Shown: positions 51,978 to 61,040 of the stretch, in pieces
Position numbering within the stretch: the stretch's first letter is position 1
Layout of the letters: the number at the start of each line of letters is the position of its first letter
Assembly: GCA_047617985.1 (NCBI GenBank)
Contig: JBLGBS010000001.1
Coordinates: forward strand, 30,556-94,555
Length of the DNA: 64,000 bases
Reading direction: 5' to 3'
Source of the DNA: SW-4-43-9 sp047617985
GTDB lineage: Archaea; Nanohalarchaeota; Nanosalinia; Nanosalinales; Nanosalinaceae
Program-made: the position numbers and the translations under genes
Notes under the pieces: model-generated
The model's database searches: none
Told to the model about the DNA's origin: nothing
The model's input: the letters and a program-made list of their open reading frames with translations, nothing else

Positions 51978-52496
51978 GTGAAACTGAAAATACTTTTTCT
52001 GGCTTCGGCTGTAGCTGTGCTTTCTTTGAGCGCTGTCGCTCCACAGCCACCGCAGAGCCATCCGCTTTCGGAAATAGTGCCTGTTGATACGGATCTCAAC
52101 ATGTCGAATTATAATATTGAAAATGTGTCAAGCGTTAGGCTGAACAGTGGTATTGGAAATCCGGGTTTTCTGGTAAGCGGTTTTACAATAACTCATCCGG
52201 GTGATGCTCAGGAGCTAGTCCTTGACTACCAGAACGATGAATGGGATATAATATCCTCTAACCTGAATCTGAACTCCAACAATATTTCGCAAATCAGTTT
52301 CTTGAATCCTGGCGCCTCGGATCTATCAGTAGGAGGATATCTAGATGTTAACGCACCTGTAAATACAGGCAATGCTCTGGATGTTGGAGGGACTCTTGGG
52401 GTTGATGGAGGTATAGAGTCTTACAGCGGTATCGATATGAACGGGAACAATATCTCGTCTTCGGATGGAGAAATGTGTGTTGGAGAGTACTGTTGA
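51978..52496 (+). CDS. Secreted protein with Asn-rich fibre-like repeats
   Basis: 172 residues from a GTG start, with a signal peptide (FLASAVAVLSLSAVAPQ). Later segments repeat a DLNMSNYNIENVSSV-like phrase (NLNLNSNNISQISFL, GIDMNGNNISSS), which resembles the turn-rich repeats of phage tail fibres and other beta-helical surface fibres. Two cysteines close to the C-terminus (MCVGEYC). It is convergent with the pilin operon. Fibre-like function is an inference. Confidence 0.65.
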   Translation: MKLKILFLASAVAVLSLSAVAPQPPQSHPLSEIVPVDTDLNMSNYNIENVSSVRLNSGIGNPGFLVSGFTITHPGDAQELVLDYQNDEWDIISSNLNLNSNNISQISFLNPGASDLSVGGYLDVNAPVNTGNALDVGGTLGVDGGIESYSGIDMNGNNISSSDGEMCVGEYC

Positions 52497-52499
52497 GAT

Positions 52500-52928
52500 T
52501 TATTTTTCTGAAATACTGTCTATTGAGGCCTCTAGATCAGGGCATTCACTGCTTGTAATCACTACTGATTCAGGTTTTTCATCGCTGTCTATCTGGGTTA
52601 TCCGGGTTGCTTCCACCTCTATCCGGTTTATCTCCGTCTGTCCTATTATTCTGGACTGGTTGAGTGAGGCGGCGGTGAGTTCGTTTCTCAGGTTTATTGT
52701 CCCGGTATTGGTTATCTCTACCTCCGTAAAGTTTCCGGTGAGATCGTAGACAGCGCTGTTTATACGTAGAGCTGAGTTACTGCATCTGAGATCTTGGTTC
52801 TGTTGGTCGGCTGTCTCTCCTGCTACTTCTCCGGCGAAATCCGGAGCCCAGTTTGCGTATACTCCGGCTACTGATATTCCTACTGCTAGTATCAGCGCTG
52901 AGGTGACAACCTGAGATAGTCCTTTCAT
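52500..52928 (-). CDS. Archaeal type IV pilin
   Basis: 142 residues. MKGLSQVVTSALILAVGIS: KG|LSQ is a class III signal junction followed by the polymerising helix, then a WAPDF turn and a beta head. It is followed on the same strand by nothing else, so it ends the second pilus operon. Two cysteines in the head. Confidence 0.75.
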   Translation of the reverse strand: MKGLSQVVTSALILAVGISVAGVYANWAPDFAGEVAGETADQQNQDLRCSNSALRINSAVYDLTGNFTEVEITNTGTINLRNELTAASLNQSRIIGQTEINRIEVEATRITQIDSDEKPESVVITSSECPDLEASIDSISEK

Positions 52929-52932
52929 TTCT

Positions 52933-53361
52933 CTAGGTGTTGATGTCGTCGATTCTGTAGGTTACCGATCCGCACTGTCCTGAGAGCGCCTCTACGTAAG
53001 CTGGTTCGCTTCCTGCTCCAGAGATTGTTTTCTCGGAGATCTGTCCGCTTGCAATGCTTACATCGTTTTCCTGAGCAAGTATCTGTCCGTTCTGGTCGAA
53101 AGCTACGAGCGAAAGATTGTTCAGATCTTCGTCACCGTTGTTTCTTACAGAAAGAGTTACGTCTGATGAGCTATAGTAAGCCGATCTGATTTCGACCGAT
53201 GCTTCGTTGCATGCGATTGTCTCATATGTGCTGTTGGAGGTTGACTGTGTTACATCCTGTGCTAGTTCTGGTGCCCAGCCTGAGAAAATTCCGACGACTG
53301 CTAGGCTTACCGCGAGCAGAAGCACTGATGCGATAATCGGTGAAACTCCTTTTCTGTTCAT
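52933..53361 (-). CDS. Archaeal type IV pilin
   Basis: 142 residues. MNRKGVSPIIASVLLLAVSL is a canonical archaeal pilin N-terminus (KG|VSPIIA), followed by FSGWAPEL and a beta head with two cysteines. It shares WAP and size with the neighbour, so the two are paralogues. A TATA box at leaderless distance upstream suggests high expression separate from the assembly genes. Confidence 0.82.
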   Translation of the reverse strand: MNRKGVSPIIASVLLLAVSLAVVGIFSGWAPELAQDVTQSTSNSTYETIACNEASVEIRSAYYSSSDVTLSVRNNGDEDLNNLSLVAFDQNGQILAQENDVSIASGQISEKTISGAGSEPAYVEALSGQCGSVTYRIDDINT

Positions 53362-53380
53362 AGATAAACCTGTATTCTGG

Positions 53381-53390
53381 TTGTTTAAAT
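53381..53390 (-). promoter_or_regulatory. TATA box of the pilin pair
   Basis: The minus strand reads ATTTAAACAA, 20-29 bases before ATG 53361, consistent with leaderless transcription. Confidence 0.5.
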
Positions 53391-53399
53391 TGGTTTGTC

Positions 53400-54608
53400 C
53401 TAGAGGAAGAACGTGACCGCAAGGTATCCTGCTGCGAAAAGAATTGCCATGTGTTTGAAACCTGCCTTAAGCTCTCCTTCTGACAGCTTTCCGATGATAA
53501 GACCTGAGAAGAATGCCTGTATGTAGACCAGCCGTCTGAACCATTCATTGTAAAGTGAGATGTTTTCCTGAAGGTTGGATCCTCCGCCTCCAAGCACTGA
53601 GAAACTTCCTGAACCTCCGAGCGACTGCTGTGCTGAAGCAAGATTTGGGAGCAGGAACTCGGTTAGAGCGACCAGAATCCCTATGAAGATGAAGAAGACC
53701 ACGTATCCGGTTATCATTTCTCCGTAGAGCTGTGATTCCCTCTTCTCCTTTAATTTCTTGATTGTCCGGATGTTGTCTCCGACAGATTCCAGGACATCCT
53801 GAATGTTTCCACCTGAGGAGTAAGCCTGTATAATTGTGTCAACGCTTCTCCTTACTACTGGAGATCCGGTTTCCTCACCGAAGTTTCTAAGTACTTTTTC
53901 GAACGGTATTCCCCAGTCCAGCTGTGCGTTCATTTTCTCAATTTTCTCGTCTAGAGGGCCGTAGCTTCCTGTTTCAGTGTTTTTGATTGCTTGAGGTAGG
54001 GACATTCCGGCTCTCGTTCCTTCCACTACATCCCTCAGAAACTCGGGGAATTTTTCCTGCATCTTTTTCCTGGCTATGTACTGCTCGTACTTGATGTACA
54101 TGACCGGTGCAGCTATCAGAAGTAGGGAGATGAGGTTCAGGATGACGAACAACAGTTCCTGAAGGTTTGTGGTCGAGGTTACCTGTGCGTATACCAGTCT
54201 CTGTTCGTCGATGCCGAGGCCTGAGGCTGTCAAGTTTACCTGGTTTTGTTCGCTCAACCGTTCAGAAGGTATATTTACCAGGTCGGAGTTTGACTGTATT
54301 GTGGTGAAGTCCTGTCCGTTAACTGTGACACTTACACCGTCCCCGCTCGCTACGTTTTCAAACCTCAGATCCATCTGGGTCTGGGCGACAGACGGGTTTT
54401 CCAGCTGGAACTGGAAGCTTGCCTGGTTCTGACTGTCGATTATCTTGGTCTCGGTGCTCTCATATTTGATCAAGGAGTTCTGGTGGTTGATGTAGTTCAG
54501 CCCGGCGATTGTTACTCCCAGTATGAAGGCCCCTATTATTGCCAGGATTAATTTCTCGTTCTTCCTCCAGTAGTTCTTGATTTTCAGTTTAAGTATTTTT
54601 GAGTCCAT
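53400..54608 (-). CDS. TadC/GspF-like pilus platform protein
   Basis: 402 residues. Unlike most platform proteins it has a helix near 17-37 and then an exported beta domain (about 45-150). A transmembrane helix, the GspF domain (FPEFLRDVVEGTRAGMSLPQAI ... QAYSSGGNIQDVLESVGDNI, about 195-280) and C-terminal helices follow. It works with the adjacent ATPase. It is contiguous with the next TadC-like gene upstream (no gap). Confidence 0.85.
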   Translation of the reverse strand: MDSKILKLKIKNYWRKNEKLILAIIGAFILGVTIAGLNYINHQNSLIKYESTETKIIDSQNQASFQFQLENPSVAQTQMDLRFENVASGDGVSVTVNGQDFTTIQSNSDLVNIPSERLSEQNQVNLTASGLGIDEQRLVYAQVTSTTNLQELLFVILNLISLLLIAAPVMYIKYEQYIARKKMQEKFPEFLRDVVEGTRAGMSLPQAIKNTETGSYGPLDEKIEKMNAQLDWGIPFEKVLRNFGEETGSPVVRRSVDTIIQAYSSGGNIQDVLESVGDNIRTIKKLKEKRESQLYGEMITGYVVFFIFIGILVALTEFLLPNLASAQQSLGGSGSFSVLGGGGSNLQENISLYNEWFRRLVYIQAFFSGLIIGKLSEGELKAGFKHMAILFAAGYLAVTFFL

Positions 54609-55532
54609 TCAGTCCACCGTTAGTGCTAGGAATGCTACGAATAAAGCGTTGATCGTTGGTATGATTATGTGCACGCCGAGCCACATTAATTCCTGTATAG
54701 CGAAACCGGCGATAGTTCCTCCCAGCAGGTTCATAACTGCAAGAACGACTACCAAGAAAACCGGTGCAGCGATCAGGATAGCTGTATAGAAGGAGGCGTA
54801 AGTACTGAGCTTCTGGATTTCTCTCTGTCTCTCCTGGTTGTAGTCGAACAGAGCTTCGTCTGACTTCTCTTGGAGATAGGATTTGAGATCCCCTCCTGTT
54901 TCCACAGTCGATATTATGCCGTAAAGTACCTCTGCCCAATCCTCGCTCGGCGATTTATCTGCTACCTGCTTCAGTGCTGTTGTGAGGTCTTCTCCGAAAA
55001 CGTTGACCCTTCTTGAAATCTCTCCAGATTCTTCAGATATCCCTTCGTACTCATCGAACGTGTCCAGGAGCTCGAACATTGATTTCGGAGGTATTCCTGA
55101 TGTAGCGATCGCTCCAAGATGGTTTAACGCGAAGGGAAGGTTGTCGTTGATATTTTTCTTCCTTCTCTTGGCTTTTTGAGAGGGGTATAGGTACATGAAG
55201 CCAAATGTCACAAGCGAGAAAGCCATCGGAACCCCGAACAGGTACCTTACAGCTTCAAGCGCTGAAAGGTTTCTTGAGAATATGAAGCTCAGCCCAGCTA
55301 TTATACCTAATATAAACATGAAGGAGCTGTAGAGAAACATTTTGGAGACGTATGTGCGGTAAAGTACATCTATATCTGCTTTCTGCAGATCATCTTTCAG
55401 GTCTTCGAACTGCTCGCCGTATTTATCGACGGTAGGCCCGAAAATTGCGTTGGCAGCTGCGTCTAGGTTTTCCGTTTTGGACGCCTGCTTGATTCTTTCC
55501 AGAAATCCTGTGTCGAATGGATCGGAGCTCAT
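54609..55532 (-). CDS. TadC/GspF-like pilus platform protein
   Basis: 307 residues. A charged N-terminus, helices near 66-118, the GspF domain (about 130-225: NLPFALNHLGAIATSGIPPKSMFELLDTF ... ISTVETGGDLKSYL) and two or three C-terminal helices. Together with the protein at 53400 it makes a two-subunit platform. Overlaps the KaiC-like gene by 4 bases. Confidence 0.87.
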   Translation of the reverse strand: MSSDPFDTGFLERIKQASKTENLDAAANAIFGPTVDKYGEQFEDLKDDLQKADIDVLYRTYVSKMFLYSSFMFILGIIAGLSFIFSRNLSALEAVRYLFGVPMAFSLVTFGFMYLYPSQKAKRRKKNINDNLPFALNHLGAIATSGIPPKSMFELLDTFDEYEGISEESGEISRRVNVFGEDLTTALKQVADKSPSEDWAEVLYGIISTVETGGDLKSYLQEKSDEALFDYNQERQREIQKLSTYASFYTAILIAAPVFLVVVLAVMNLLGGTIAGFAIQELMWLGVHIIIPTINALFVAFLALTVD

Positions 55533-56167
55533 TGAACCTTCAGACCATCACTGTTGAATACGTAGTTATGGACGCTGTGGTTGTAGTCTGATCCTCTCAG
55601 CTTTTTGATATATATCTCTCTTTTCACCTGACCCTGTTCCCTCACAACCTCCATGTTGACAATTCCATCGACCACTTCATCCTCGATTTCGGTAGCTTCT
55701 TCGTTTTCTGCCAGTAGGAGTGATGTAGCGCCCAGATTGGTTATTTCTCTTTTTATAGACAGCAGGTTTTTCCGTATATCTTTCCGGGAGTCGATGTAGA
55801 GATCTAGGTCTGTGATCGGATCGACAACCACTCTGTCCGCGTTATTTTCTTTTATCATCCCTCTTATCATATCCGGTACCTGCTCGTACCTGTAGGGATC
55901 CATTTTCCTTATATTTATTCTTCCCTGTTCAACATGTTCCTCGAAGTTCCAGTCAAAGGTGTTTGCCCGCAGTACATCATCTTCGGTGTCCTGGAATGAT
56001 ATGTAAAGCCCGTTTTCGCCGTTTAAAGCACCTCTGTATAGAAATTCAAGTCCTAGATTGGTTTTACCGGCTCCCGGCTCCCCCTTTATCAGCAGTGTTT
56101 CTTTTTCAGGAATTCCTCCTCCTAGAAGCCTGTCTACATTGTGGATGCCTGTTTTCACTCTTTTCAC
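55529..56167 (-). CDS. KaiC/ArlH-like RecA-fold ATPase
   Basis: 212 residues from GTG 56167, chosen over TTG 56215 because the fold opens with TGIHNVDRLLGGGIP and the longer start overlaps the upstream gene by 44 bases. Walker A GEPGAGKTNLG and the Walker B strand ADRVVVDPITDL are present. The catalytic Glu usually found after strand 3 in KaiC is not obvious. In archaella and many pili a single-domain KaiC-like protein (ArlH) binds the ArlI-type ATPase; here the gene directly follows that ATPase. Confidence 0.85.
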   Translation of the reverse strand: MKRVKTGIHNVDRLLGGGIPEKETLLIKGEPGAGKTNLGLEFLYRGALNGENGLYISFQDTEDDVLRANTFDWNFEEHVEQGRINIRKMDPYRYEQVPDMIRGMIKENNADRVVVDPITDLDLYIDSRKDIRKNLLSIKREITNLGATSLLLAENEEATEIEDEVVDGIVNMEVVREQGQVKREIYIKKLRGSDYNHSVHNYVFNSDGLKVQ

Positions 56168-56171
56168 GGTA

Positions 56172-58106
56172 TCAGGCCTCGAACGGGTTCTCCTCAGCGT
56201 TTTCGGATTTTTCAAATGGATCCTGTCCTCTCTGCTCCGGGGTGCGATCTCTAACTTTCTCGATTTTCTCTCTTTCCGACTTCAGCTTTTTCTCCAGTTC
56301 GGCGACAGGATTTTCCTCCGATTTCTTCTTGATATCTATATCTGCATCGCCGTCAATATCGTTTATCTGAGATTCCAGTGATTTTTCCCCAGCTTTCTTT
56401 TTCTCCATGTCTTTGTCCAGCTGATCGGGCCTTGATAGATCTACTTTTGATTCTGCATCGATTACGTCCTGTAATGTGTACTCGTCGTCCTCCGAGTTGA
56501 TCATCTTCAGGATTTCCTCCTTGTTCTTGTAGTACTCGGCGACTATACTTGAGACCTTGTCGAAGTCTTTGACTCCTTTGTCCTGGAGCCACTGAAGTAG
56601 TTCCGTTCTGTTCTCAAGTTCGTCCAGCAGTTTCTGTTTGCTGACACCGTAGTCCTTGCTGATCTGATCGAAGAGATACGGCTCACCTCTCCTGTTGAAG
56701 GAGTCGTCGGTTGCTGTCCATGAAAATGCCTGGTTTGTCCTCGCTGATGCGGATTCCCCCACAACTTTCTGAAGTTCGTGGACGTTCTTCACTCTTCTGG
56801 CTGATTTTTCAACTCCTTTCGCGTGTGTCATTATAACCATGACATCGATCGCCTCGATTAGCGCCGGAGAAAGCGAGATTGGCGGGGTAGTAAGTCTTTT
56901 CACAACTGCGTTAGGTGATGAAGCGTGCATTGTTCCGAGTGAAGGGTGTCCTGAAGACATACCCTGGAAAAGTACTGATGCTTCCTCTCCTCTGACCTCC
57001 CCGACCACCACGTAATCCGGGTTCTGACGGAAGGACTCCTTCAGGAGCTGATCCATGTCCACGTCTCCCTGACTTGAGGTTCCAAACATCTCTCTGGTAA
57101 CCGATGGAATCCAGTTCTCGTGTGGAAGTTGTAACTCTCTGGTGTCTTCAATAGAAACTATTTTGTCTTCTGGAGGGATGAACGAGACTGTTGCATTCAG
57201 GAAGCTTGTCTTTCCGGTTGATGTTCCTCCACAGATAAGTATCGACTGCTGGTACTGCTGAAGTATCCACATATAGGCCATGATCTCTGCGTTTGCTGTA
57301 CCCAAGTCCATCATATCTACAGCAGAGAAAGGTGTTTCCTGGAACTTTCTGATAGAGAATGTAGGGCCGTGTGCGGTTACATCCTCGGTTAGTGAAGCGT
57401 TAACTCTTGAGCCGTCAGGCAGTGCGCCGTCGAGAAGAGGATTGGCGTAGGAAACGTATCTCCCGCATCTCTCCGCTAGTTTAATCACGAGATTTTCCAG
57501 TTCTTCACCGTCATCGTAAACTACTGTTGATTTTACCGATCCGAACTCTGAGTGAACAGCGAATATAGGGGTTCCTATACCGTCACACCCCAGATCCTCG
57601 ATATAGGGGTCGTGCATCAATGGTTCAACTTTTCCAAGCCCCACAAAGTCTCTATAAACGTAGTAAAGTATCTTGTTGTGCTGTTCCTCGGTCATGCTTA
57701 TACCGAGCTCTATCATCAGATCATTGATCTGGCCTTCGAGGTAGTCAATAATTTTCTCCCTTCCGCCCATGGAGCTGAGCGATATATCAATCTTTTCCGA
57801 CAGATTCTCCTTCACCATATCCAGAAGTTCTTCACCTTCTTCATCCAGTTCTGGCTCTATAACCCGGTAGATTATCTCTTTTTCCTCTTCATTCCATTTC
57901 ACATGTGCGTAAGCAAAAGGCTTGATCAATGGGTATTTGACATCTACATCAGCCAGCTTCTCTATCTTGCTTGTTATCTTGATATCCTGTTTATCGCTGA
58001 GGGTGAAATCCAGGCTCTCATTGTCCATGTTAAAGGCCAGGTCTCTCCCGTCACCGTCTTCACTGCTTCCGGAGAAAGCTTTCTGTATGGATTTTAGAAG
58101 GGACAT
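56172..58106 (-). CDS. Type IV pilus assembly ATPase (GspE/ArlI-like)
   Basis: 644 residues from ATG 58106 (MSLLKSIQKAF). Catalytic features: N-terminal domain, DPYIEDLGCDGIGTPIFAVH, Walker A GGTSTGKTSFLNA, Asp box VSIEDTRELQLP, Walker B YVVVGEVRGEEASVLFQ and His box LGTMHASSPN. After about 510 there is a long charged, mostly disordered C-terminal extension (Lys/Glu/Asp/Gln-rich). It opens the second pilus operon, on the minus strand, followed by KaiC-like, two TadC-like and two pilin genes. Confidence 0.92.
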   Translation of the reverse strand: MSLLKSIQKAFSGSSEDGDGRDLAFNMDNESLDFTLSDKQDIKITSKIEKLADVDVKYPLIKPFAYAHVKWNEEEKEIIYRVIEPELDEEGEELLDMVKENLSEKIDISLSSMGGREKIIDYLEGQINDLMIELGISMTEEQHNKILYYVYRDFVGLGKVEPLMHDPYIEDLGCDGIGTPIFAVHSEFGSVKSTVVYDDGEELENLVIKLAERCGRYVSYANPLLDGALPDGSRVNASLTEDVTAHGPTFSIRKFQETPFSAVDMMDLGTANAEIMAYMWILQQYQQSILICGGTSTGKTSFLNATVSFIPPEDKIVSIEDTRELQLPHENWIPSVTREMFGTSSQGDVDMDQLLKESFRQNPDYVVVGEVRGEEASVLFQGMSSGHPSLGTMHASSPNAVVKRLTTPPISLSPALIEAIDVMVIMTHAKGVEKSARRVKNVHELQKVVGESASARTNQAFSWTATDDSFNRRGEPYLFDQISKDYGVSKQKLLDELENRTELLQWLQDKGVKDFDKVSSIVAEYYKNKEEILKMINSEDDEYTLQDVIDAESKVDLSRPDQLDKDMEKKKAGEKSLESQINDIDGDADIDIKKKSEENPVAELEKKLKSEREKIEKVRDRTPEQRGQDPFEKSENAEENPFEA

Positions 58107-58167
58107 ATACAGACCTAATTTGTTTACGCTTGTTAATAAGGTCAACGCCAGCAGTTAGATGGCCGGG

Positions 58168-59820
58168 CTACATCTCTTCCAGAGGCTCTATACCGAGTAA
58201 TTGAAGGCCTTGATCTGTTACCTCTGTAAACAGCTCAACGATTTTCAATCTTCTCTTTTCGGTTACTTCATCTTCCCCGATAACCTGGCTGGAATGGTAG
58301 AAACTGTTGAACTCTTCACAAAGTTCGGATAGATAATTAGCTATTTTAGCCGGCTCCCGGTTTTTGGCAGATTCTTCCACTTTCTCTGGAAACTCTCCCA
58401 GCTTGGTGATCATTCGGTGCTCTTCTTCGGTTAGATCTCCGATCATTTCGCCGTCCTTCTCCGCTTTTCTGAGAATACTTTTTGCCCGGACGTTCGAGTA
58501 CTGAAGATAGGGTCCTGAATTCCCTGTGAATGAGAGAGCGGTATCCCAGTCGAACTCTATATCTTTCTTTCTGGAAACTGAAAGATTACTGTATTTTACC
58601 GCACCTATCCCTATTGCTTCTGCGTTCTCTAATTTCCTGTTAATTTCTTCCTCAGCCTTTTTCTCCGCTATACTTACTGCTTTGTCGAATATCTCTGACT
58701 GCTCTATTATCATTCCTTTTCTGGTTGACATCCCGCCTTCAGGAAGCTGGAGCATACCGTAGGAGATATGCTCTGATCCTTCTGTGTCTATACCCATAAC
58801 TTCTGCTATCCGGAAAAGCTGTCTGAAATGCAGTTTCTGTTCAGAGGCAACGACGTACATATTATAGTCGAAGCCTTCCTCGTTTCTTTTTTTCAGGTTG
58901 TAGAGATCACGGGTGATGTAAAGCGTGGATCCGTCTTCTTTCAGAAGTACTGTCCCCGGCATTTCCTCGTCCTCGAAATCATAGAAAACCGAGCCATCTT
59001 CATCTCTGTCCAGTTTTCCGTCTTTAACCCAGTTTTCAATAAGCTTCTGAGCTTCCTCGTAAACCGTTGATTCTCCTGTTATCCGGTCGAACTTAACACC
59101 CAATCTATCGTATTCTTCTTTATGGTATTCTAGTGTGGCTTCCCGGAATTTTTTCCAGAGCCGTACCGCTTCTTGATCTCCTTCCTCTATTTTTCTGGCC
59201 CATTCTCTGGCTTTATCCTCGATCTCAGGGTTTTTTTCTGCCATTTCATGGAATTTGACGTAGATATCCAGCATGTACTCTATCGGTTCCTGTTCGAAGT
59301 TTTTCTCCGATTCGATGTTTTTGTGTCCGTAGATAACCTTGCCGAACTGGGTTCCGAGATCTCCGATGTAGTTCTCTGCTGTTACCTGGTATCCTGAGAA
59401 GGATAGAATCCGCCGTAGGGAATCTCCTAAAGCATTGTTTCTCAAATGGCCGACGTTCATAGGTTTCGCAATATTAGGGGAGGAAAACTCGACTAGAACA
59501 GTTCCGTCTTTCTGTTTAACTCCCATGTCGTCTTTTTCCAGAGTCTCTGCAACTTTTTCCGCGTACCTCTTTCTTTCAAGGTAGAAGTTCAGGTAACCGG
59601 GGACTGCGACCTCTATTTTCTCCACTTCATCTAATTCTATTTCATCTTTCAGTTTTTCCGCCAGCTCCCTTGGGTTCTCACCGAGTTCGGATGCAGCTTT
59701 CATCACAGGATATGCGAAATCTCCGTGATCCGGCTCTGGTCTCTCTATATCGCCCGAATTAACTTCTACACCGGTTTGATCTGAAATAGTTTCTGCCAGT
59801 TTGTTTTTGATTGTTCTCAT
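58168..59820 (-). CDS. argS: Arginyl-tRNA synthetase
   Basis: 550 residues from ATG 59820. It charges tRNA-Arg with arginine. Class I signatures: the HIGH-type motif as MNVGHLRNNALGDSLRRIL, and a KMSKS-like STRKG. The N-terminal Add1 domain (SELGENPRELAEKLKDEI) and C-terminal anticodon-binding helical domain are present. The two tRNA-Arg genes of this window are its substrates. Confidence 0.94.
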   Translation of the reverse strand: MRTIKNKLAETISDQTGVEVNSGDIERPEPDHGDFAYPVMKAASELGENPRELAEKLKDEIELDEVEKIEVAVPGYLNFYLERKRYAEKVAETLEKDDMGVKQKDGTVLVEFSSPNIAKPMNVGHLRNNALGDSLRRILSFSGYQVTAENYIGDLGTQFGKVIYGHKNIESEKNFEQEPIEYMLDIYVKFHEMAEKNPEIEDKAREWARKIEEGDQEAVRLWKKFREATLEYHKEEYDRLGVKFDRITGESTVYEEAQKLIENWVKDGKLDRDEDGSVFYDFEDEEMPGTVLLKEDGSTLYITRDLYNLKKRNEEGFDYNMYVVASEQKLHFRQLFRIAEVMGIDTEGSEHISYGMLQLPEGGMSTRKGMIIEQSEIFDKAVSIAEKKAEEEINRKLENAEAIGIGAVKYSNLSVSRKKDIEFDWDTALSFTGNSGPYLQYSNVRAKSILRKAEKDGEMIGDLTEEEHRMITKLGEFPEKVEESAKNREPAKIANYLSELCEEFNSFYHSSQVIGEDEVTEKRRLKIVELFTEVTDQGLQLLGIEPLEEM

Positions 59821-59857
59821 AGAACCCAATCAGTCTCCGGATGTTATAAATTCTGCT

Positions 59858-60646
59858 CTATTTGGCTTCTTCAACCATATTATCTGCCAGCCATTCAAGG
59901 ATATCTCTGCCGGAACTAACGGTTCTGCCTTCAGTATCGAATGGGGGTGCTACCTCAACCAGATCTGCAAAGTCCGGCTTGACTGTGTTTATAATCTGCT
60001 TTGCCTGTTTCAAGTTAAGTTCTCCATCCGGGTATCCGGTTCCCGGCGCGATTTCCTCTTTAAGAACATCGATGTCAACGGAAAGATAAACAGGTTGTTC
60101 GCCTGGTTTGAACTCTCGGAGGAATTTTTCGATCTCATCATGTCTGTAAATGTTCAGATCGTGTTTCTCCAGAAAATTTTCCTCATCCTCGTCTATTCTT
60201 GTAACTCCTACAATGTATATCTCGTGCTCTGAGAAGCCGTGTTCTAGGAGCTCTCTAACCACTACATCATGGGAGACATGATCGTCGACCTTCTGCTTAA
60301 CATCTAAATGTGAGTCAAGCCAGACAAGCTGGAGATCAGGGTATTTCTGTTTCAAAGCCTTGATTACAGGGAAAGAAACCGAGTGATCTCCGCCAACTGA
60401 AAGTATAGGTTTTCCATATTCTGTTAATGAGTTAGTGTTTTCTTCTATCGTTCTGTGACTCTCTTCAAGATCGAATTCGTCAAGGAAAACATCTTCCACC
60501 AAAACACTTTTGTCAATTTCAAAGTTCTCCAGTAAAACCTCTGGAGCGTTTAAAGTACCTTTCCTTGGATTTCGATGAATGCCTATGTCGGAGGGAAGTT
60601 TCTGTATAACTAGTTCTGCTTCAGAAGGGGTGTTGGTTTTTGTCAT
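59858..60646 (-). CDS. Agmatinase/arginase-family ureohydrolase
   Basis: 262 residues. Enzymes of this family split agmatine, arginine or related guanidino compounds at a two-manganese site. Metal motifs: VGGDHSVSFP, WLDSHLDVKQ (most members have DAHxD; Ser replaces Ala here), SVDIDVLKEEIAPGTG and LVEVAPPFD. The N-terminus is short for an agmatinase. Agmatinase would feed putrescine into the polyamine pathway needed by deoxyhypusine synthase, but the substrate is not proven by sequence. Confidence 0.82.
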   Translation of the reverse strand: MTKTNTPSEAELVIQKLPSDIGIHRNPRKGTLNAPEVLLENFEIDKSVLVEDVFLDEFDLEESHRTIEENTNSLTEYGKPILSVGGDHSVSFPVIKALKQKYPDLQLVWLDSHLDVKQKVDDHVSHDVVVRELLEHGFSEHEIYIVGVTRIDEDEENFLEKHDLNIYRHDEIEKFLREFKPGEQPVYLSVDIDVLKEEIAPGTGYPDGELNLKQAKQIINTVKPDFADLVEVAPPFDTEGRTVSSGRDILEWLADNMVEEAK

Positions 60647-60663
60647 TGGGAAAAAGGTTGGAG

Positions 60664-60791
60664 CGGACCCGGGGGGATTTGAACCCTCGACCTACCGGTA
60701 GCTTCAGACGGTACGCATTCCTTTATTGTTGAGCTAAAGCGTAACCAGTCGGTAGAAGCCGGTTGCTCTGTCCAAGCTGAGCTACGGGCCC
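60664..60791 (-). tRNA. tRNA-Arg (anticodon TCT) with 53-base intron
   Basis: Acceptor GGGCCCG/CGGGTCC (one G-T pair), D stem GCTC/GAGC with a 10-base D loop, anticodon stem ACCGG/CCGGT. Removing 60700-60752 gives loop CTTCTAA. The junction pairs CTTC with GAAG with bulges TAC and CTA, at 37/38. T stem GAGGG/CCCCC carries one A-C mismatch. G73. Decodes AGA. Confidence 0.85.
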
Positions 60792-60814
60792 TTCTGTATA
60801 GAATGGGTTCTTTG

Positions 60815-60830
60815 TAAAGTATTAAATAAA
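60815..60830 (-). promoter_or_regulatory. TATA-like element of tRNA-Arg(TCT)
   Basis: The minus strand reads CTTTATTTAATACTTT, about 24-39 bases before the tRNA 5' end and right after the Sec61-beta stop codon. Confidence 0.45.
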
Positions 60831-60838
60831 GTTTCCAG

Positions 60839-61000
60839 TTAGGCCAGAATTCTCGAGTGGAGTGCGAGTTCAAGGATAACGACTCCTACTGTAAAAGCTA
60901 TGACCATTTTAGGGTCTATCTCTACTCCTGAGTCTGCGTCGAAATACTGTACCAGTCCTCCCTGTGAAGAAGGCATTTGAACCTGGTTGTCCTTGGCCAT
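60839..61000 (-). CDS. secG: Sec61-beta preprotein translocase subunit
   Basis: 53 residues, found between tRNA-Arg and the RNase P RNA. MAKDNQVQMPSSQGGLVQYF, with the hallmark MPSSQGGL, followed by EIDPKMVIAFTVGVVILELAL, one C-terminal transmembrane helix, fits the archaeal beta subunit of SecYE-beta. The N-terminal half is cytoplasmic. A GAGGTG-like site is not evident; the ATG lies about 40 bases from the RNA gene. Confidence 0.85.
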   Translation of the reverse strand: MAKDNQVQMPSSQGGLVQYFDADSGVEIDPKMVIAFTVGVVILELALHSRILA

Positions 61001-61040
61001 ACTGATCAATTAGAGGTGAAACTTCAAAAAGATAAGTAAA

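Noticed and set aside
51978..52496. Prophage tail fibre
   Set aside because: Only the repeat style resembles fibres; a signal peptide is present and no other phage genes occur nearby.
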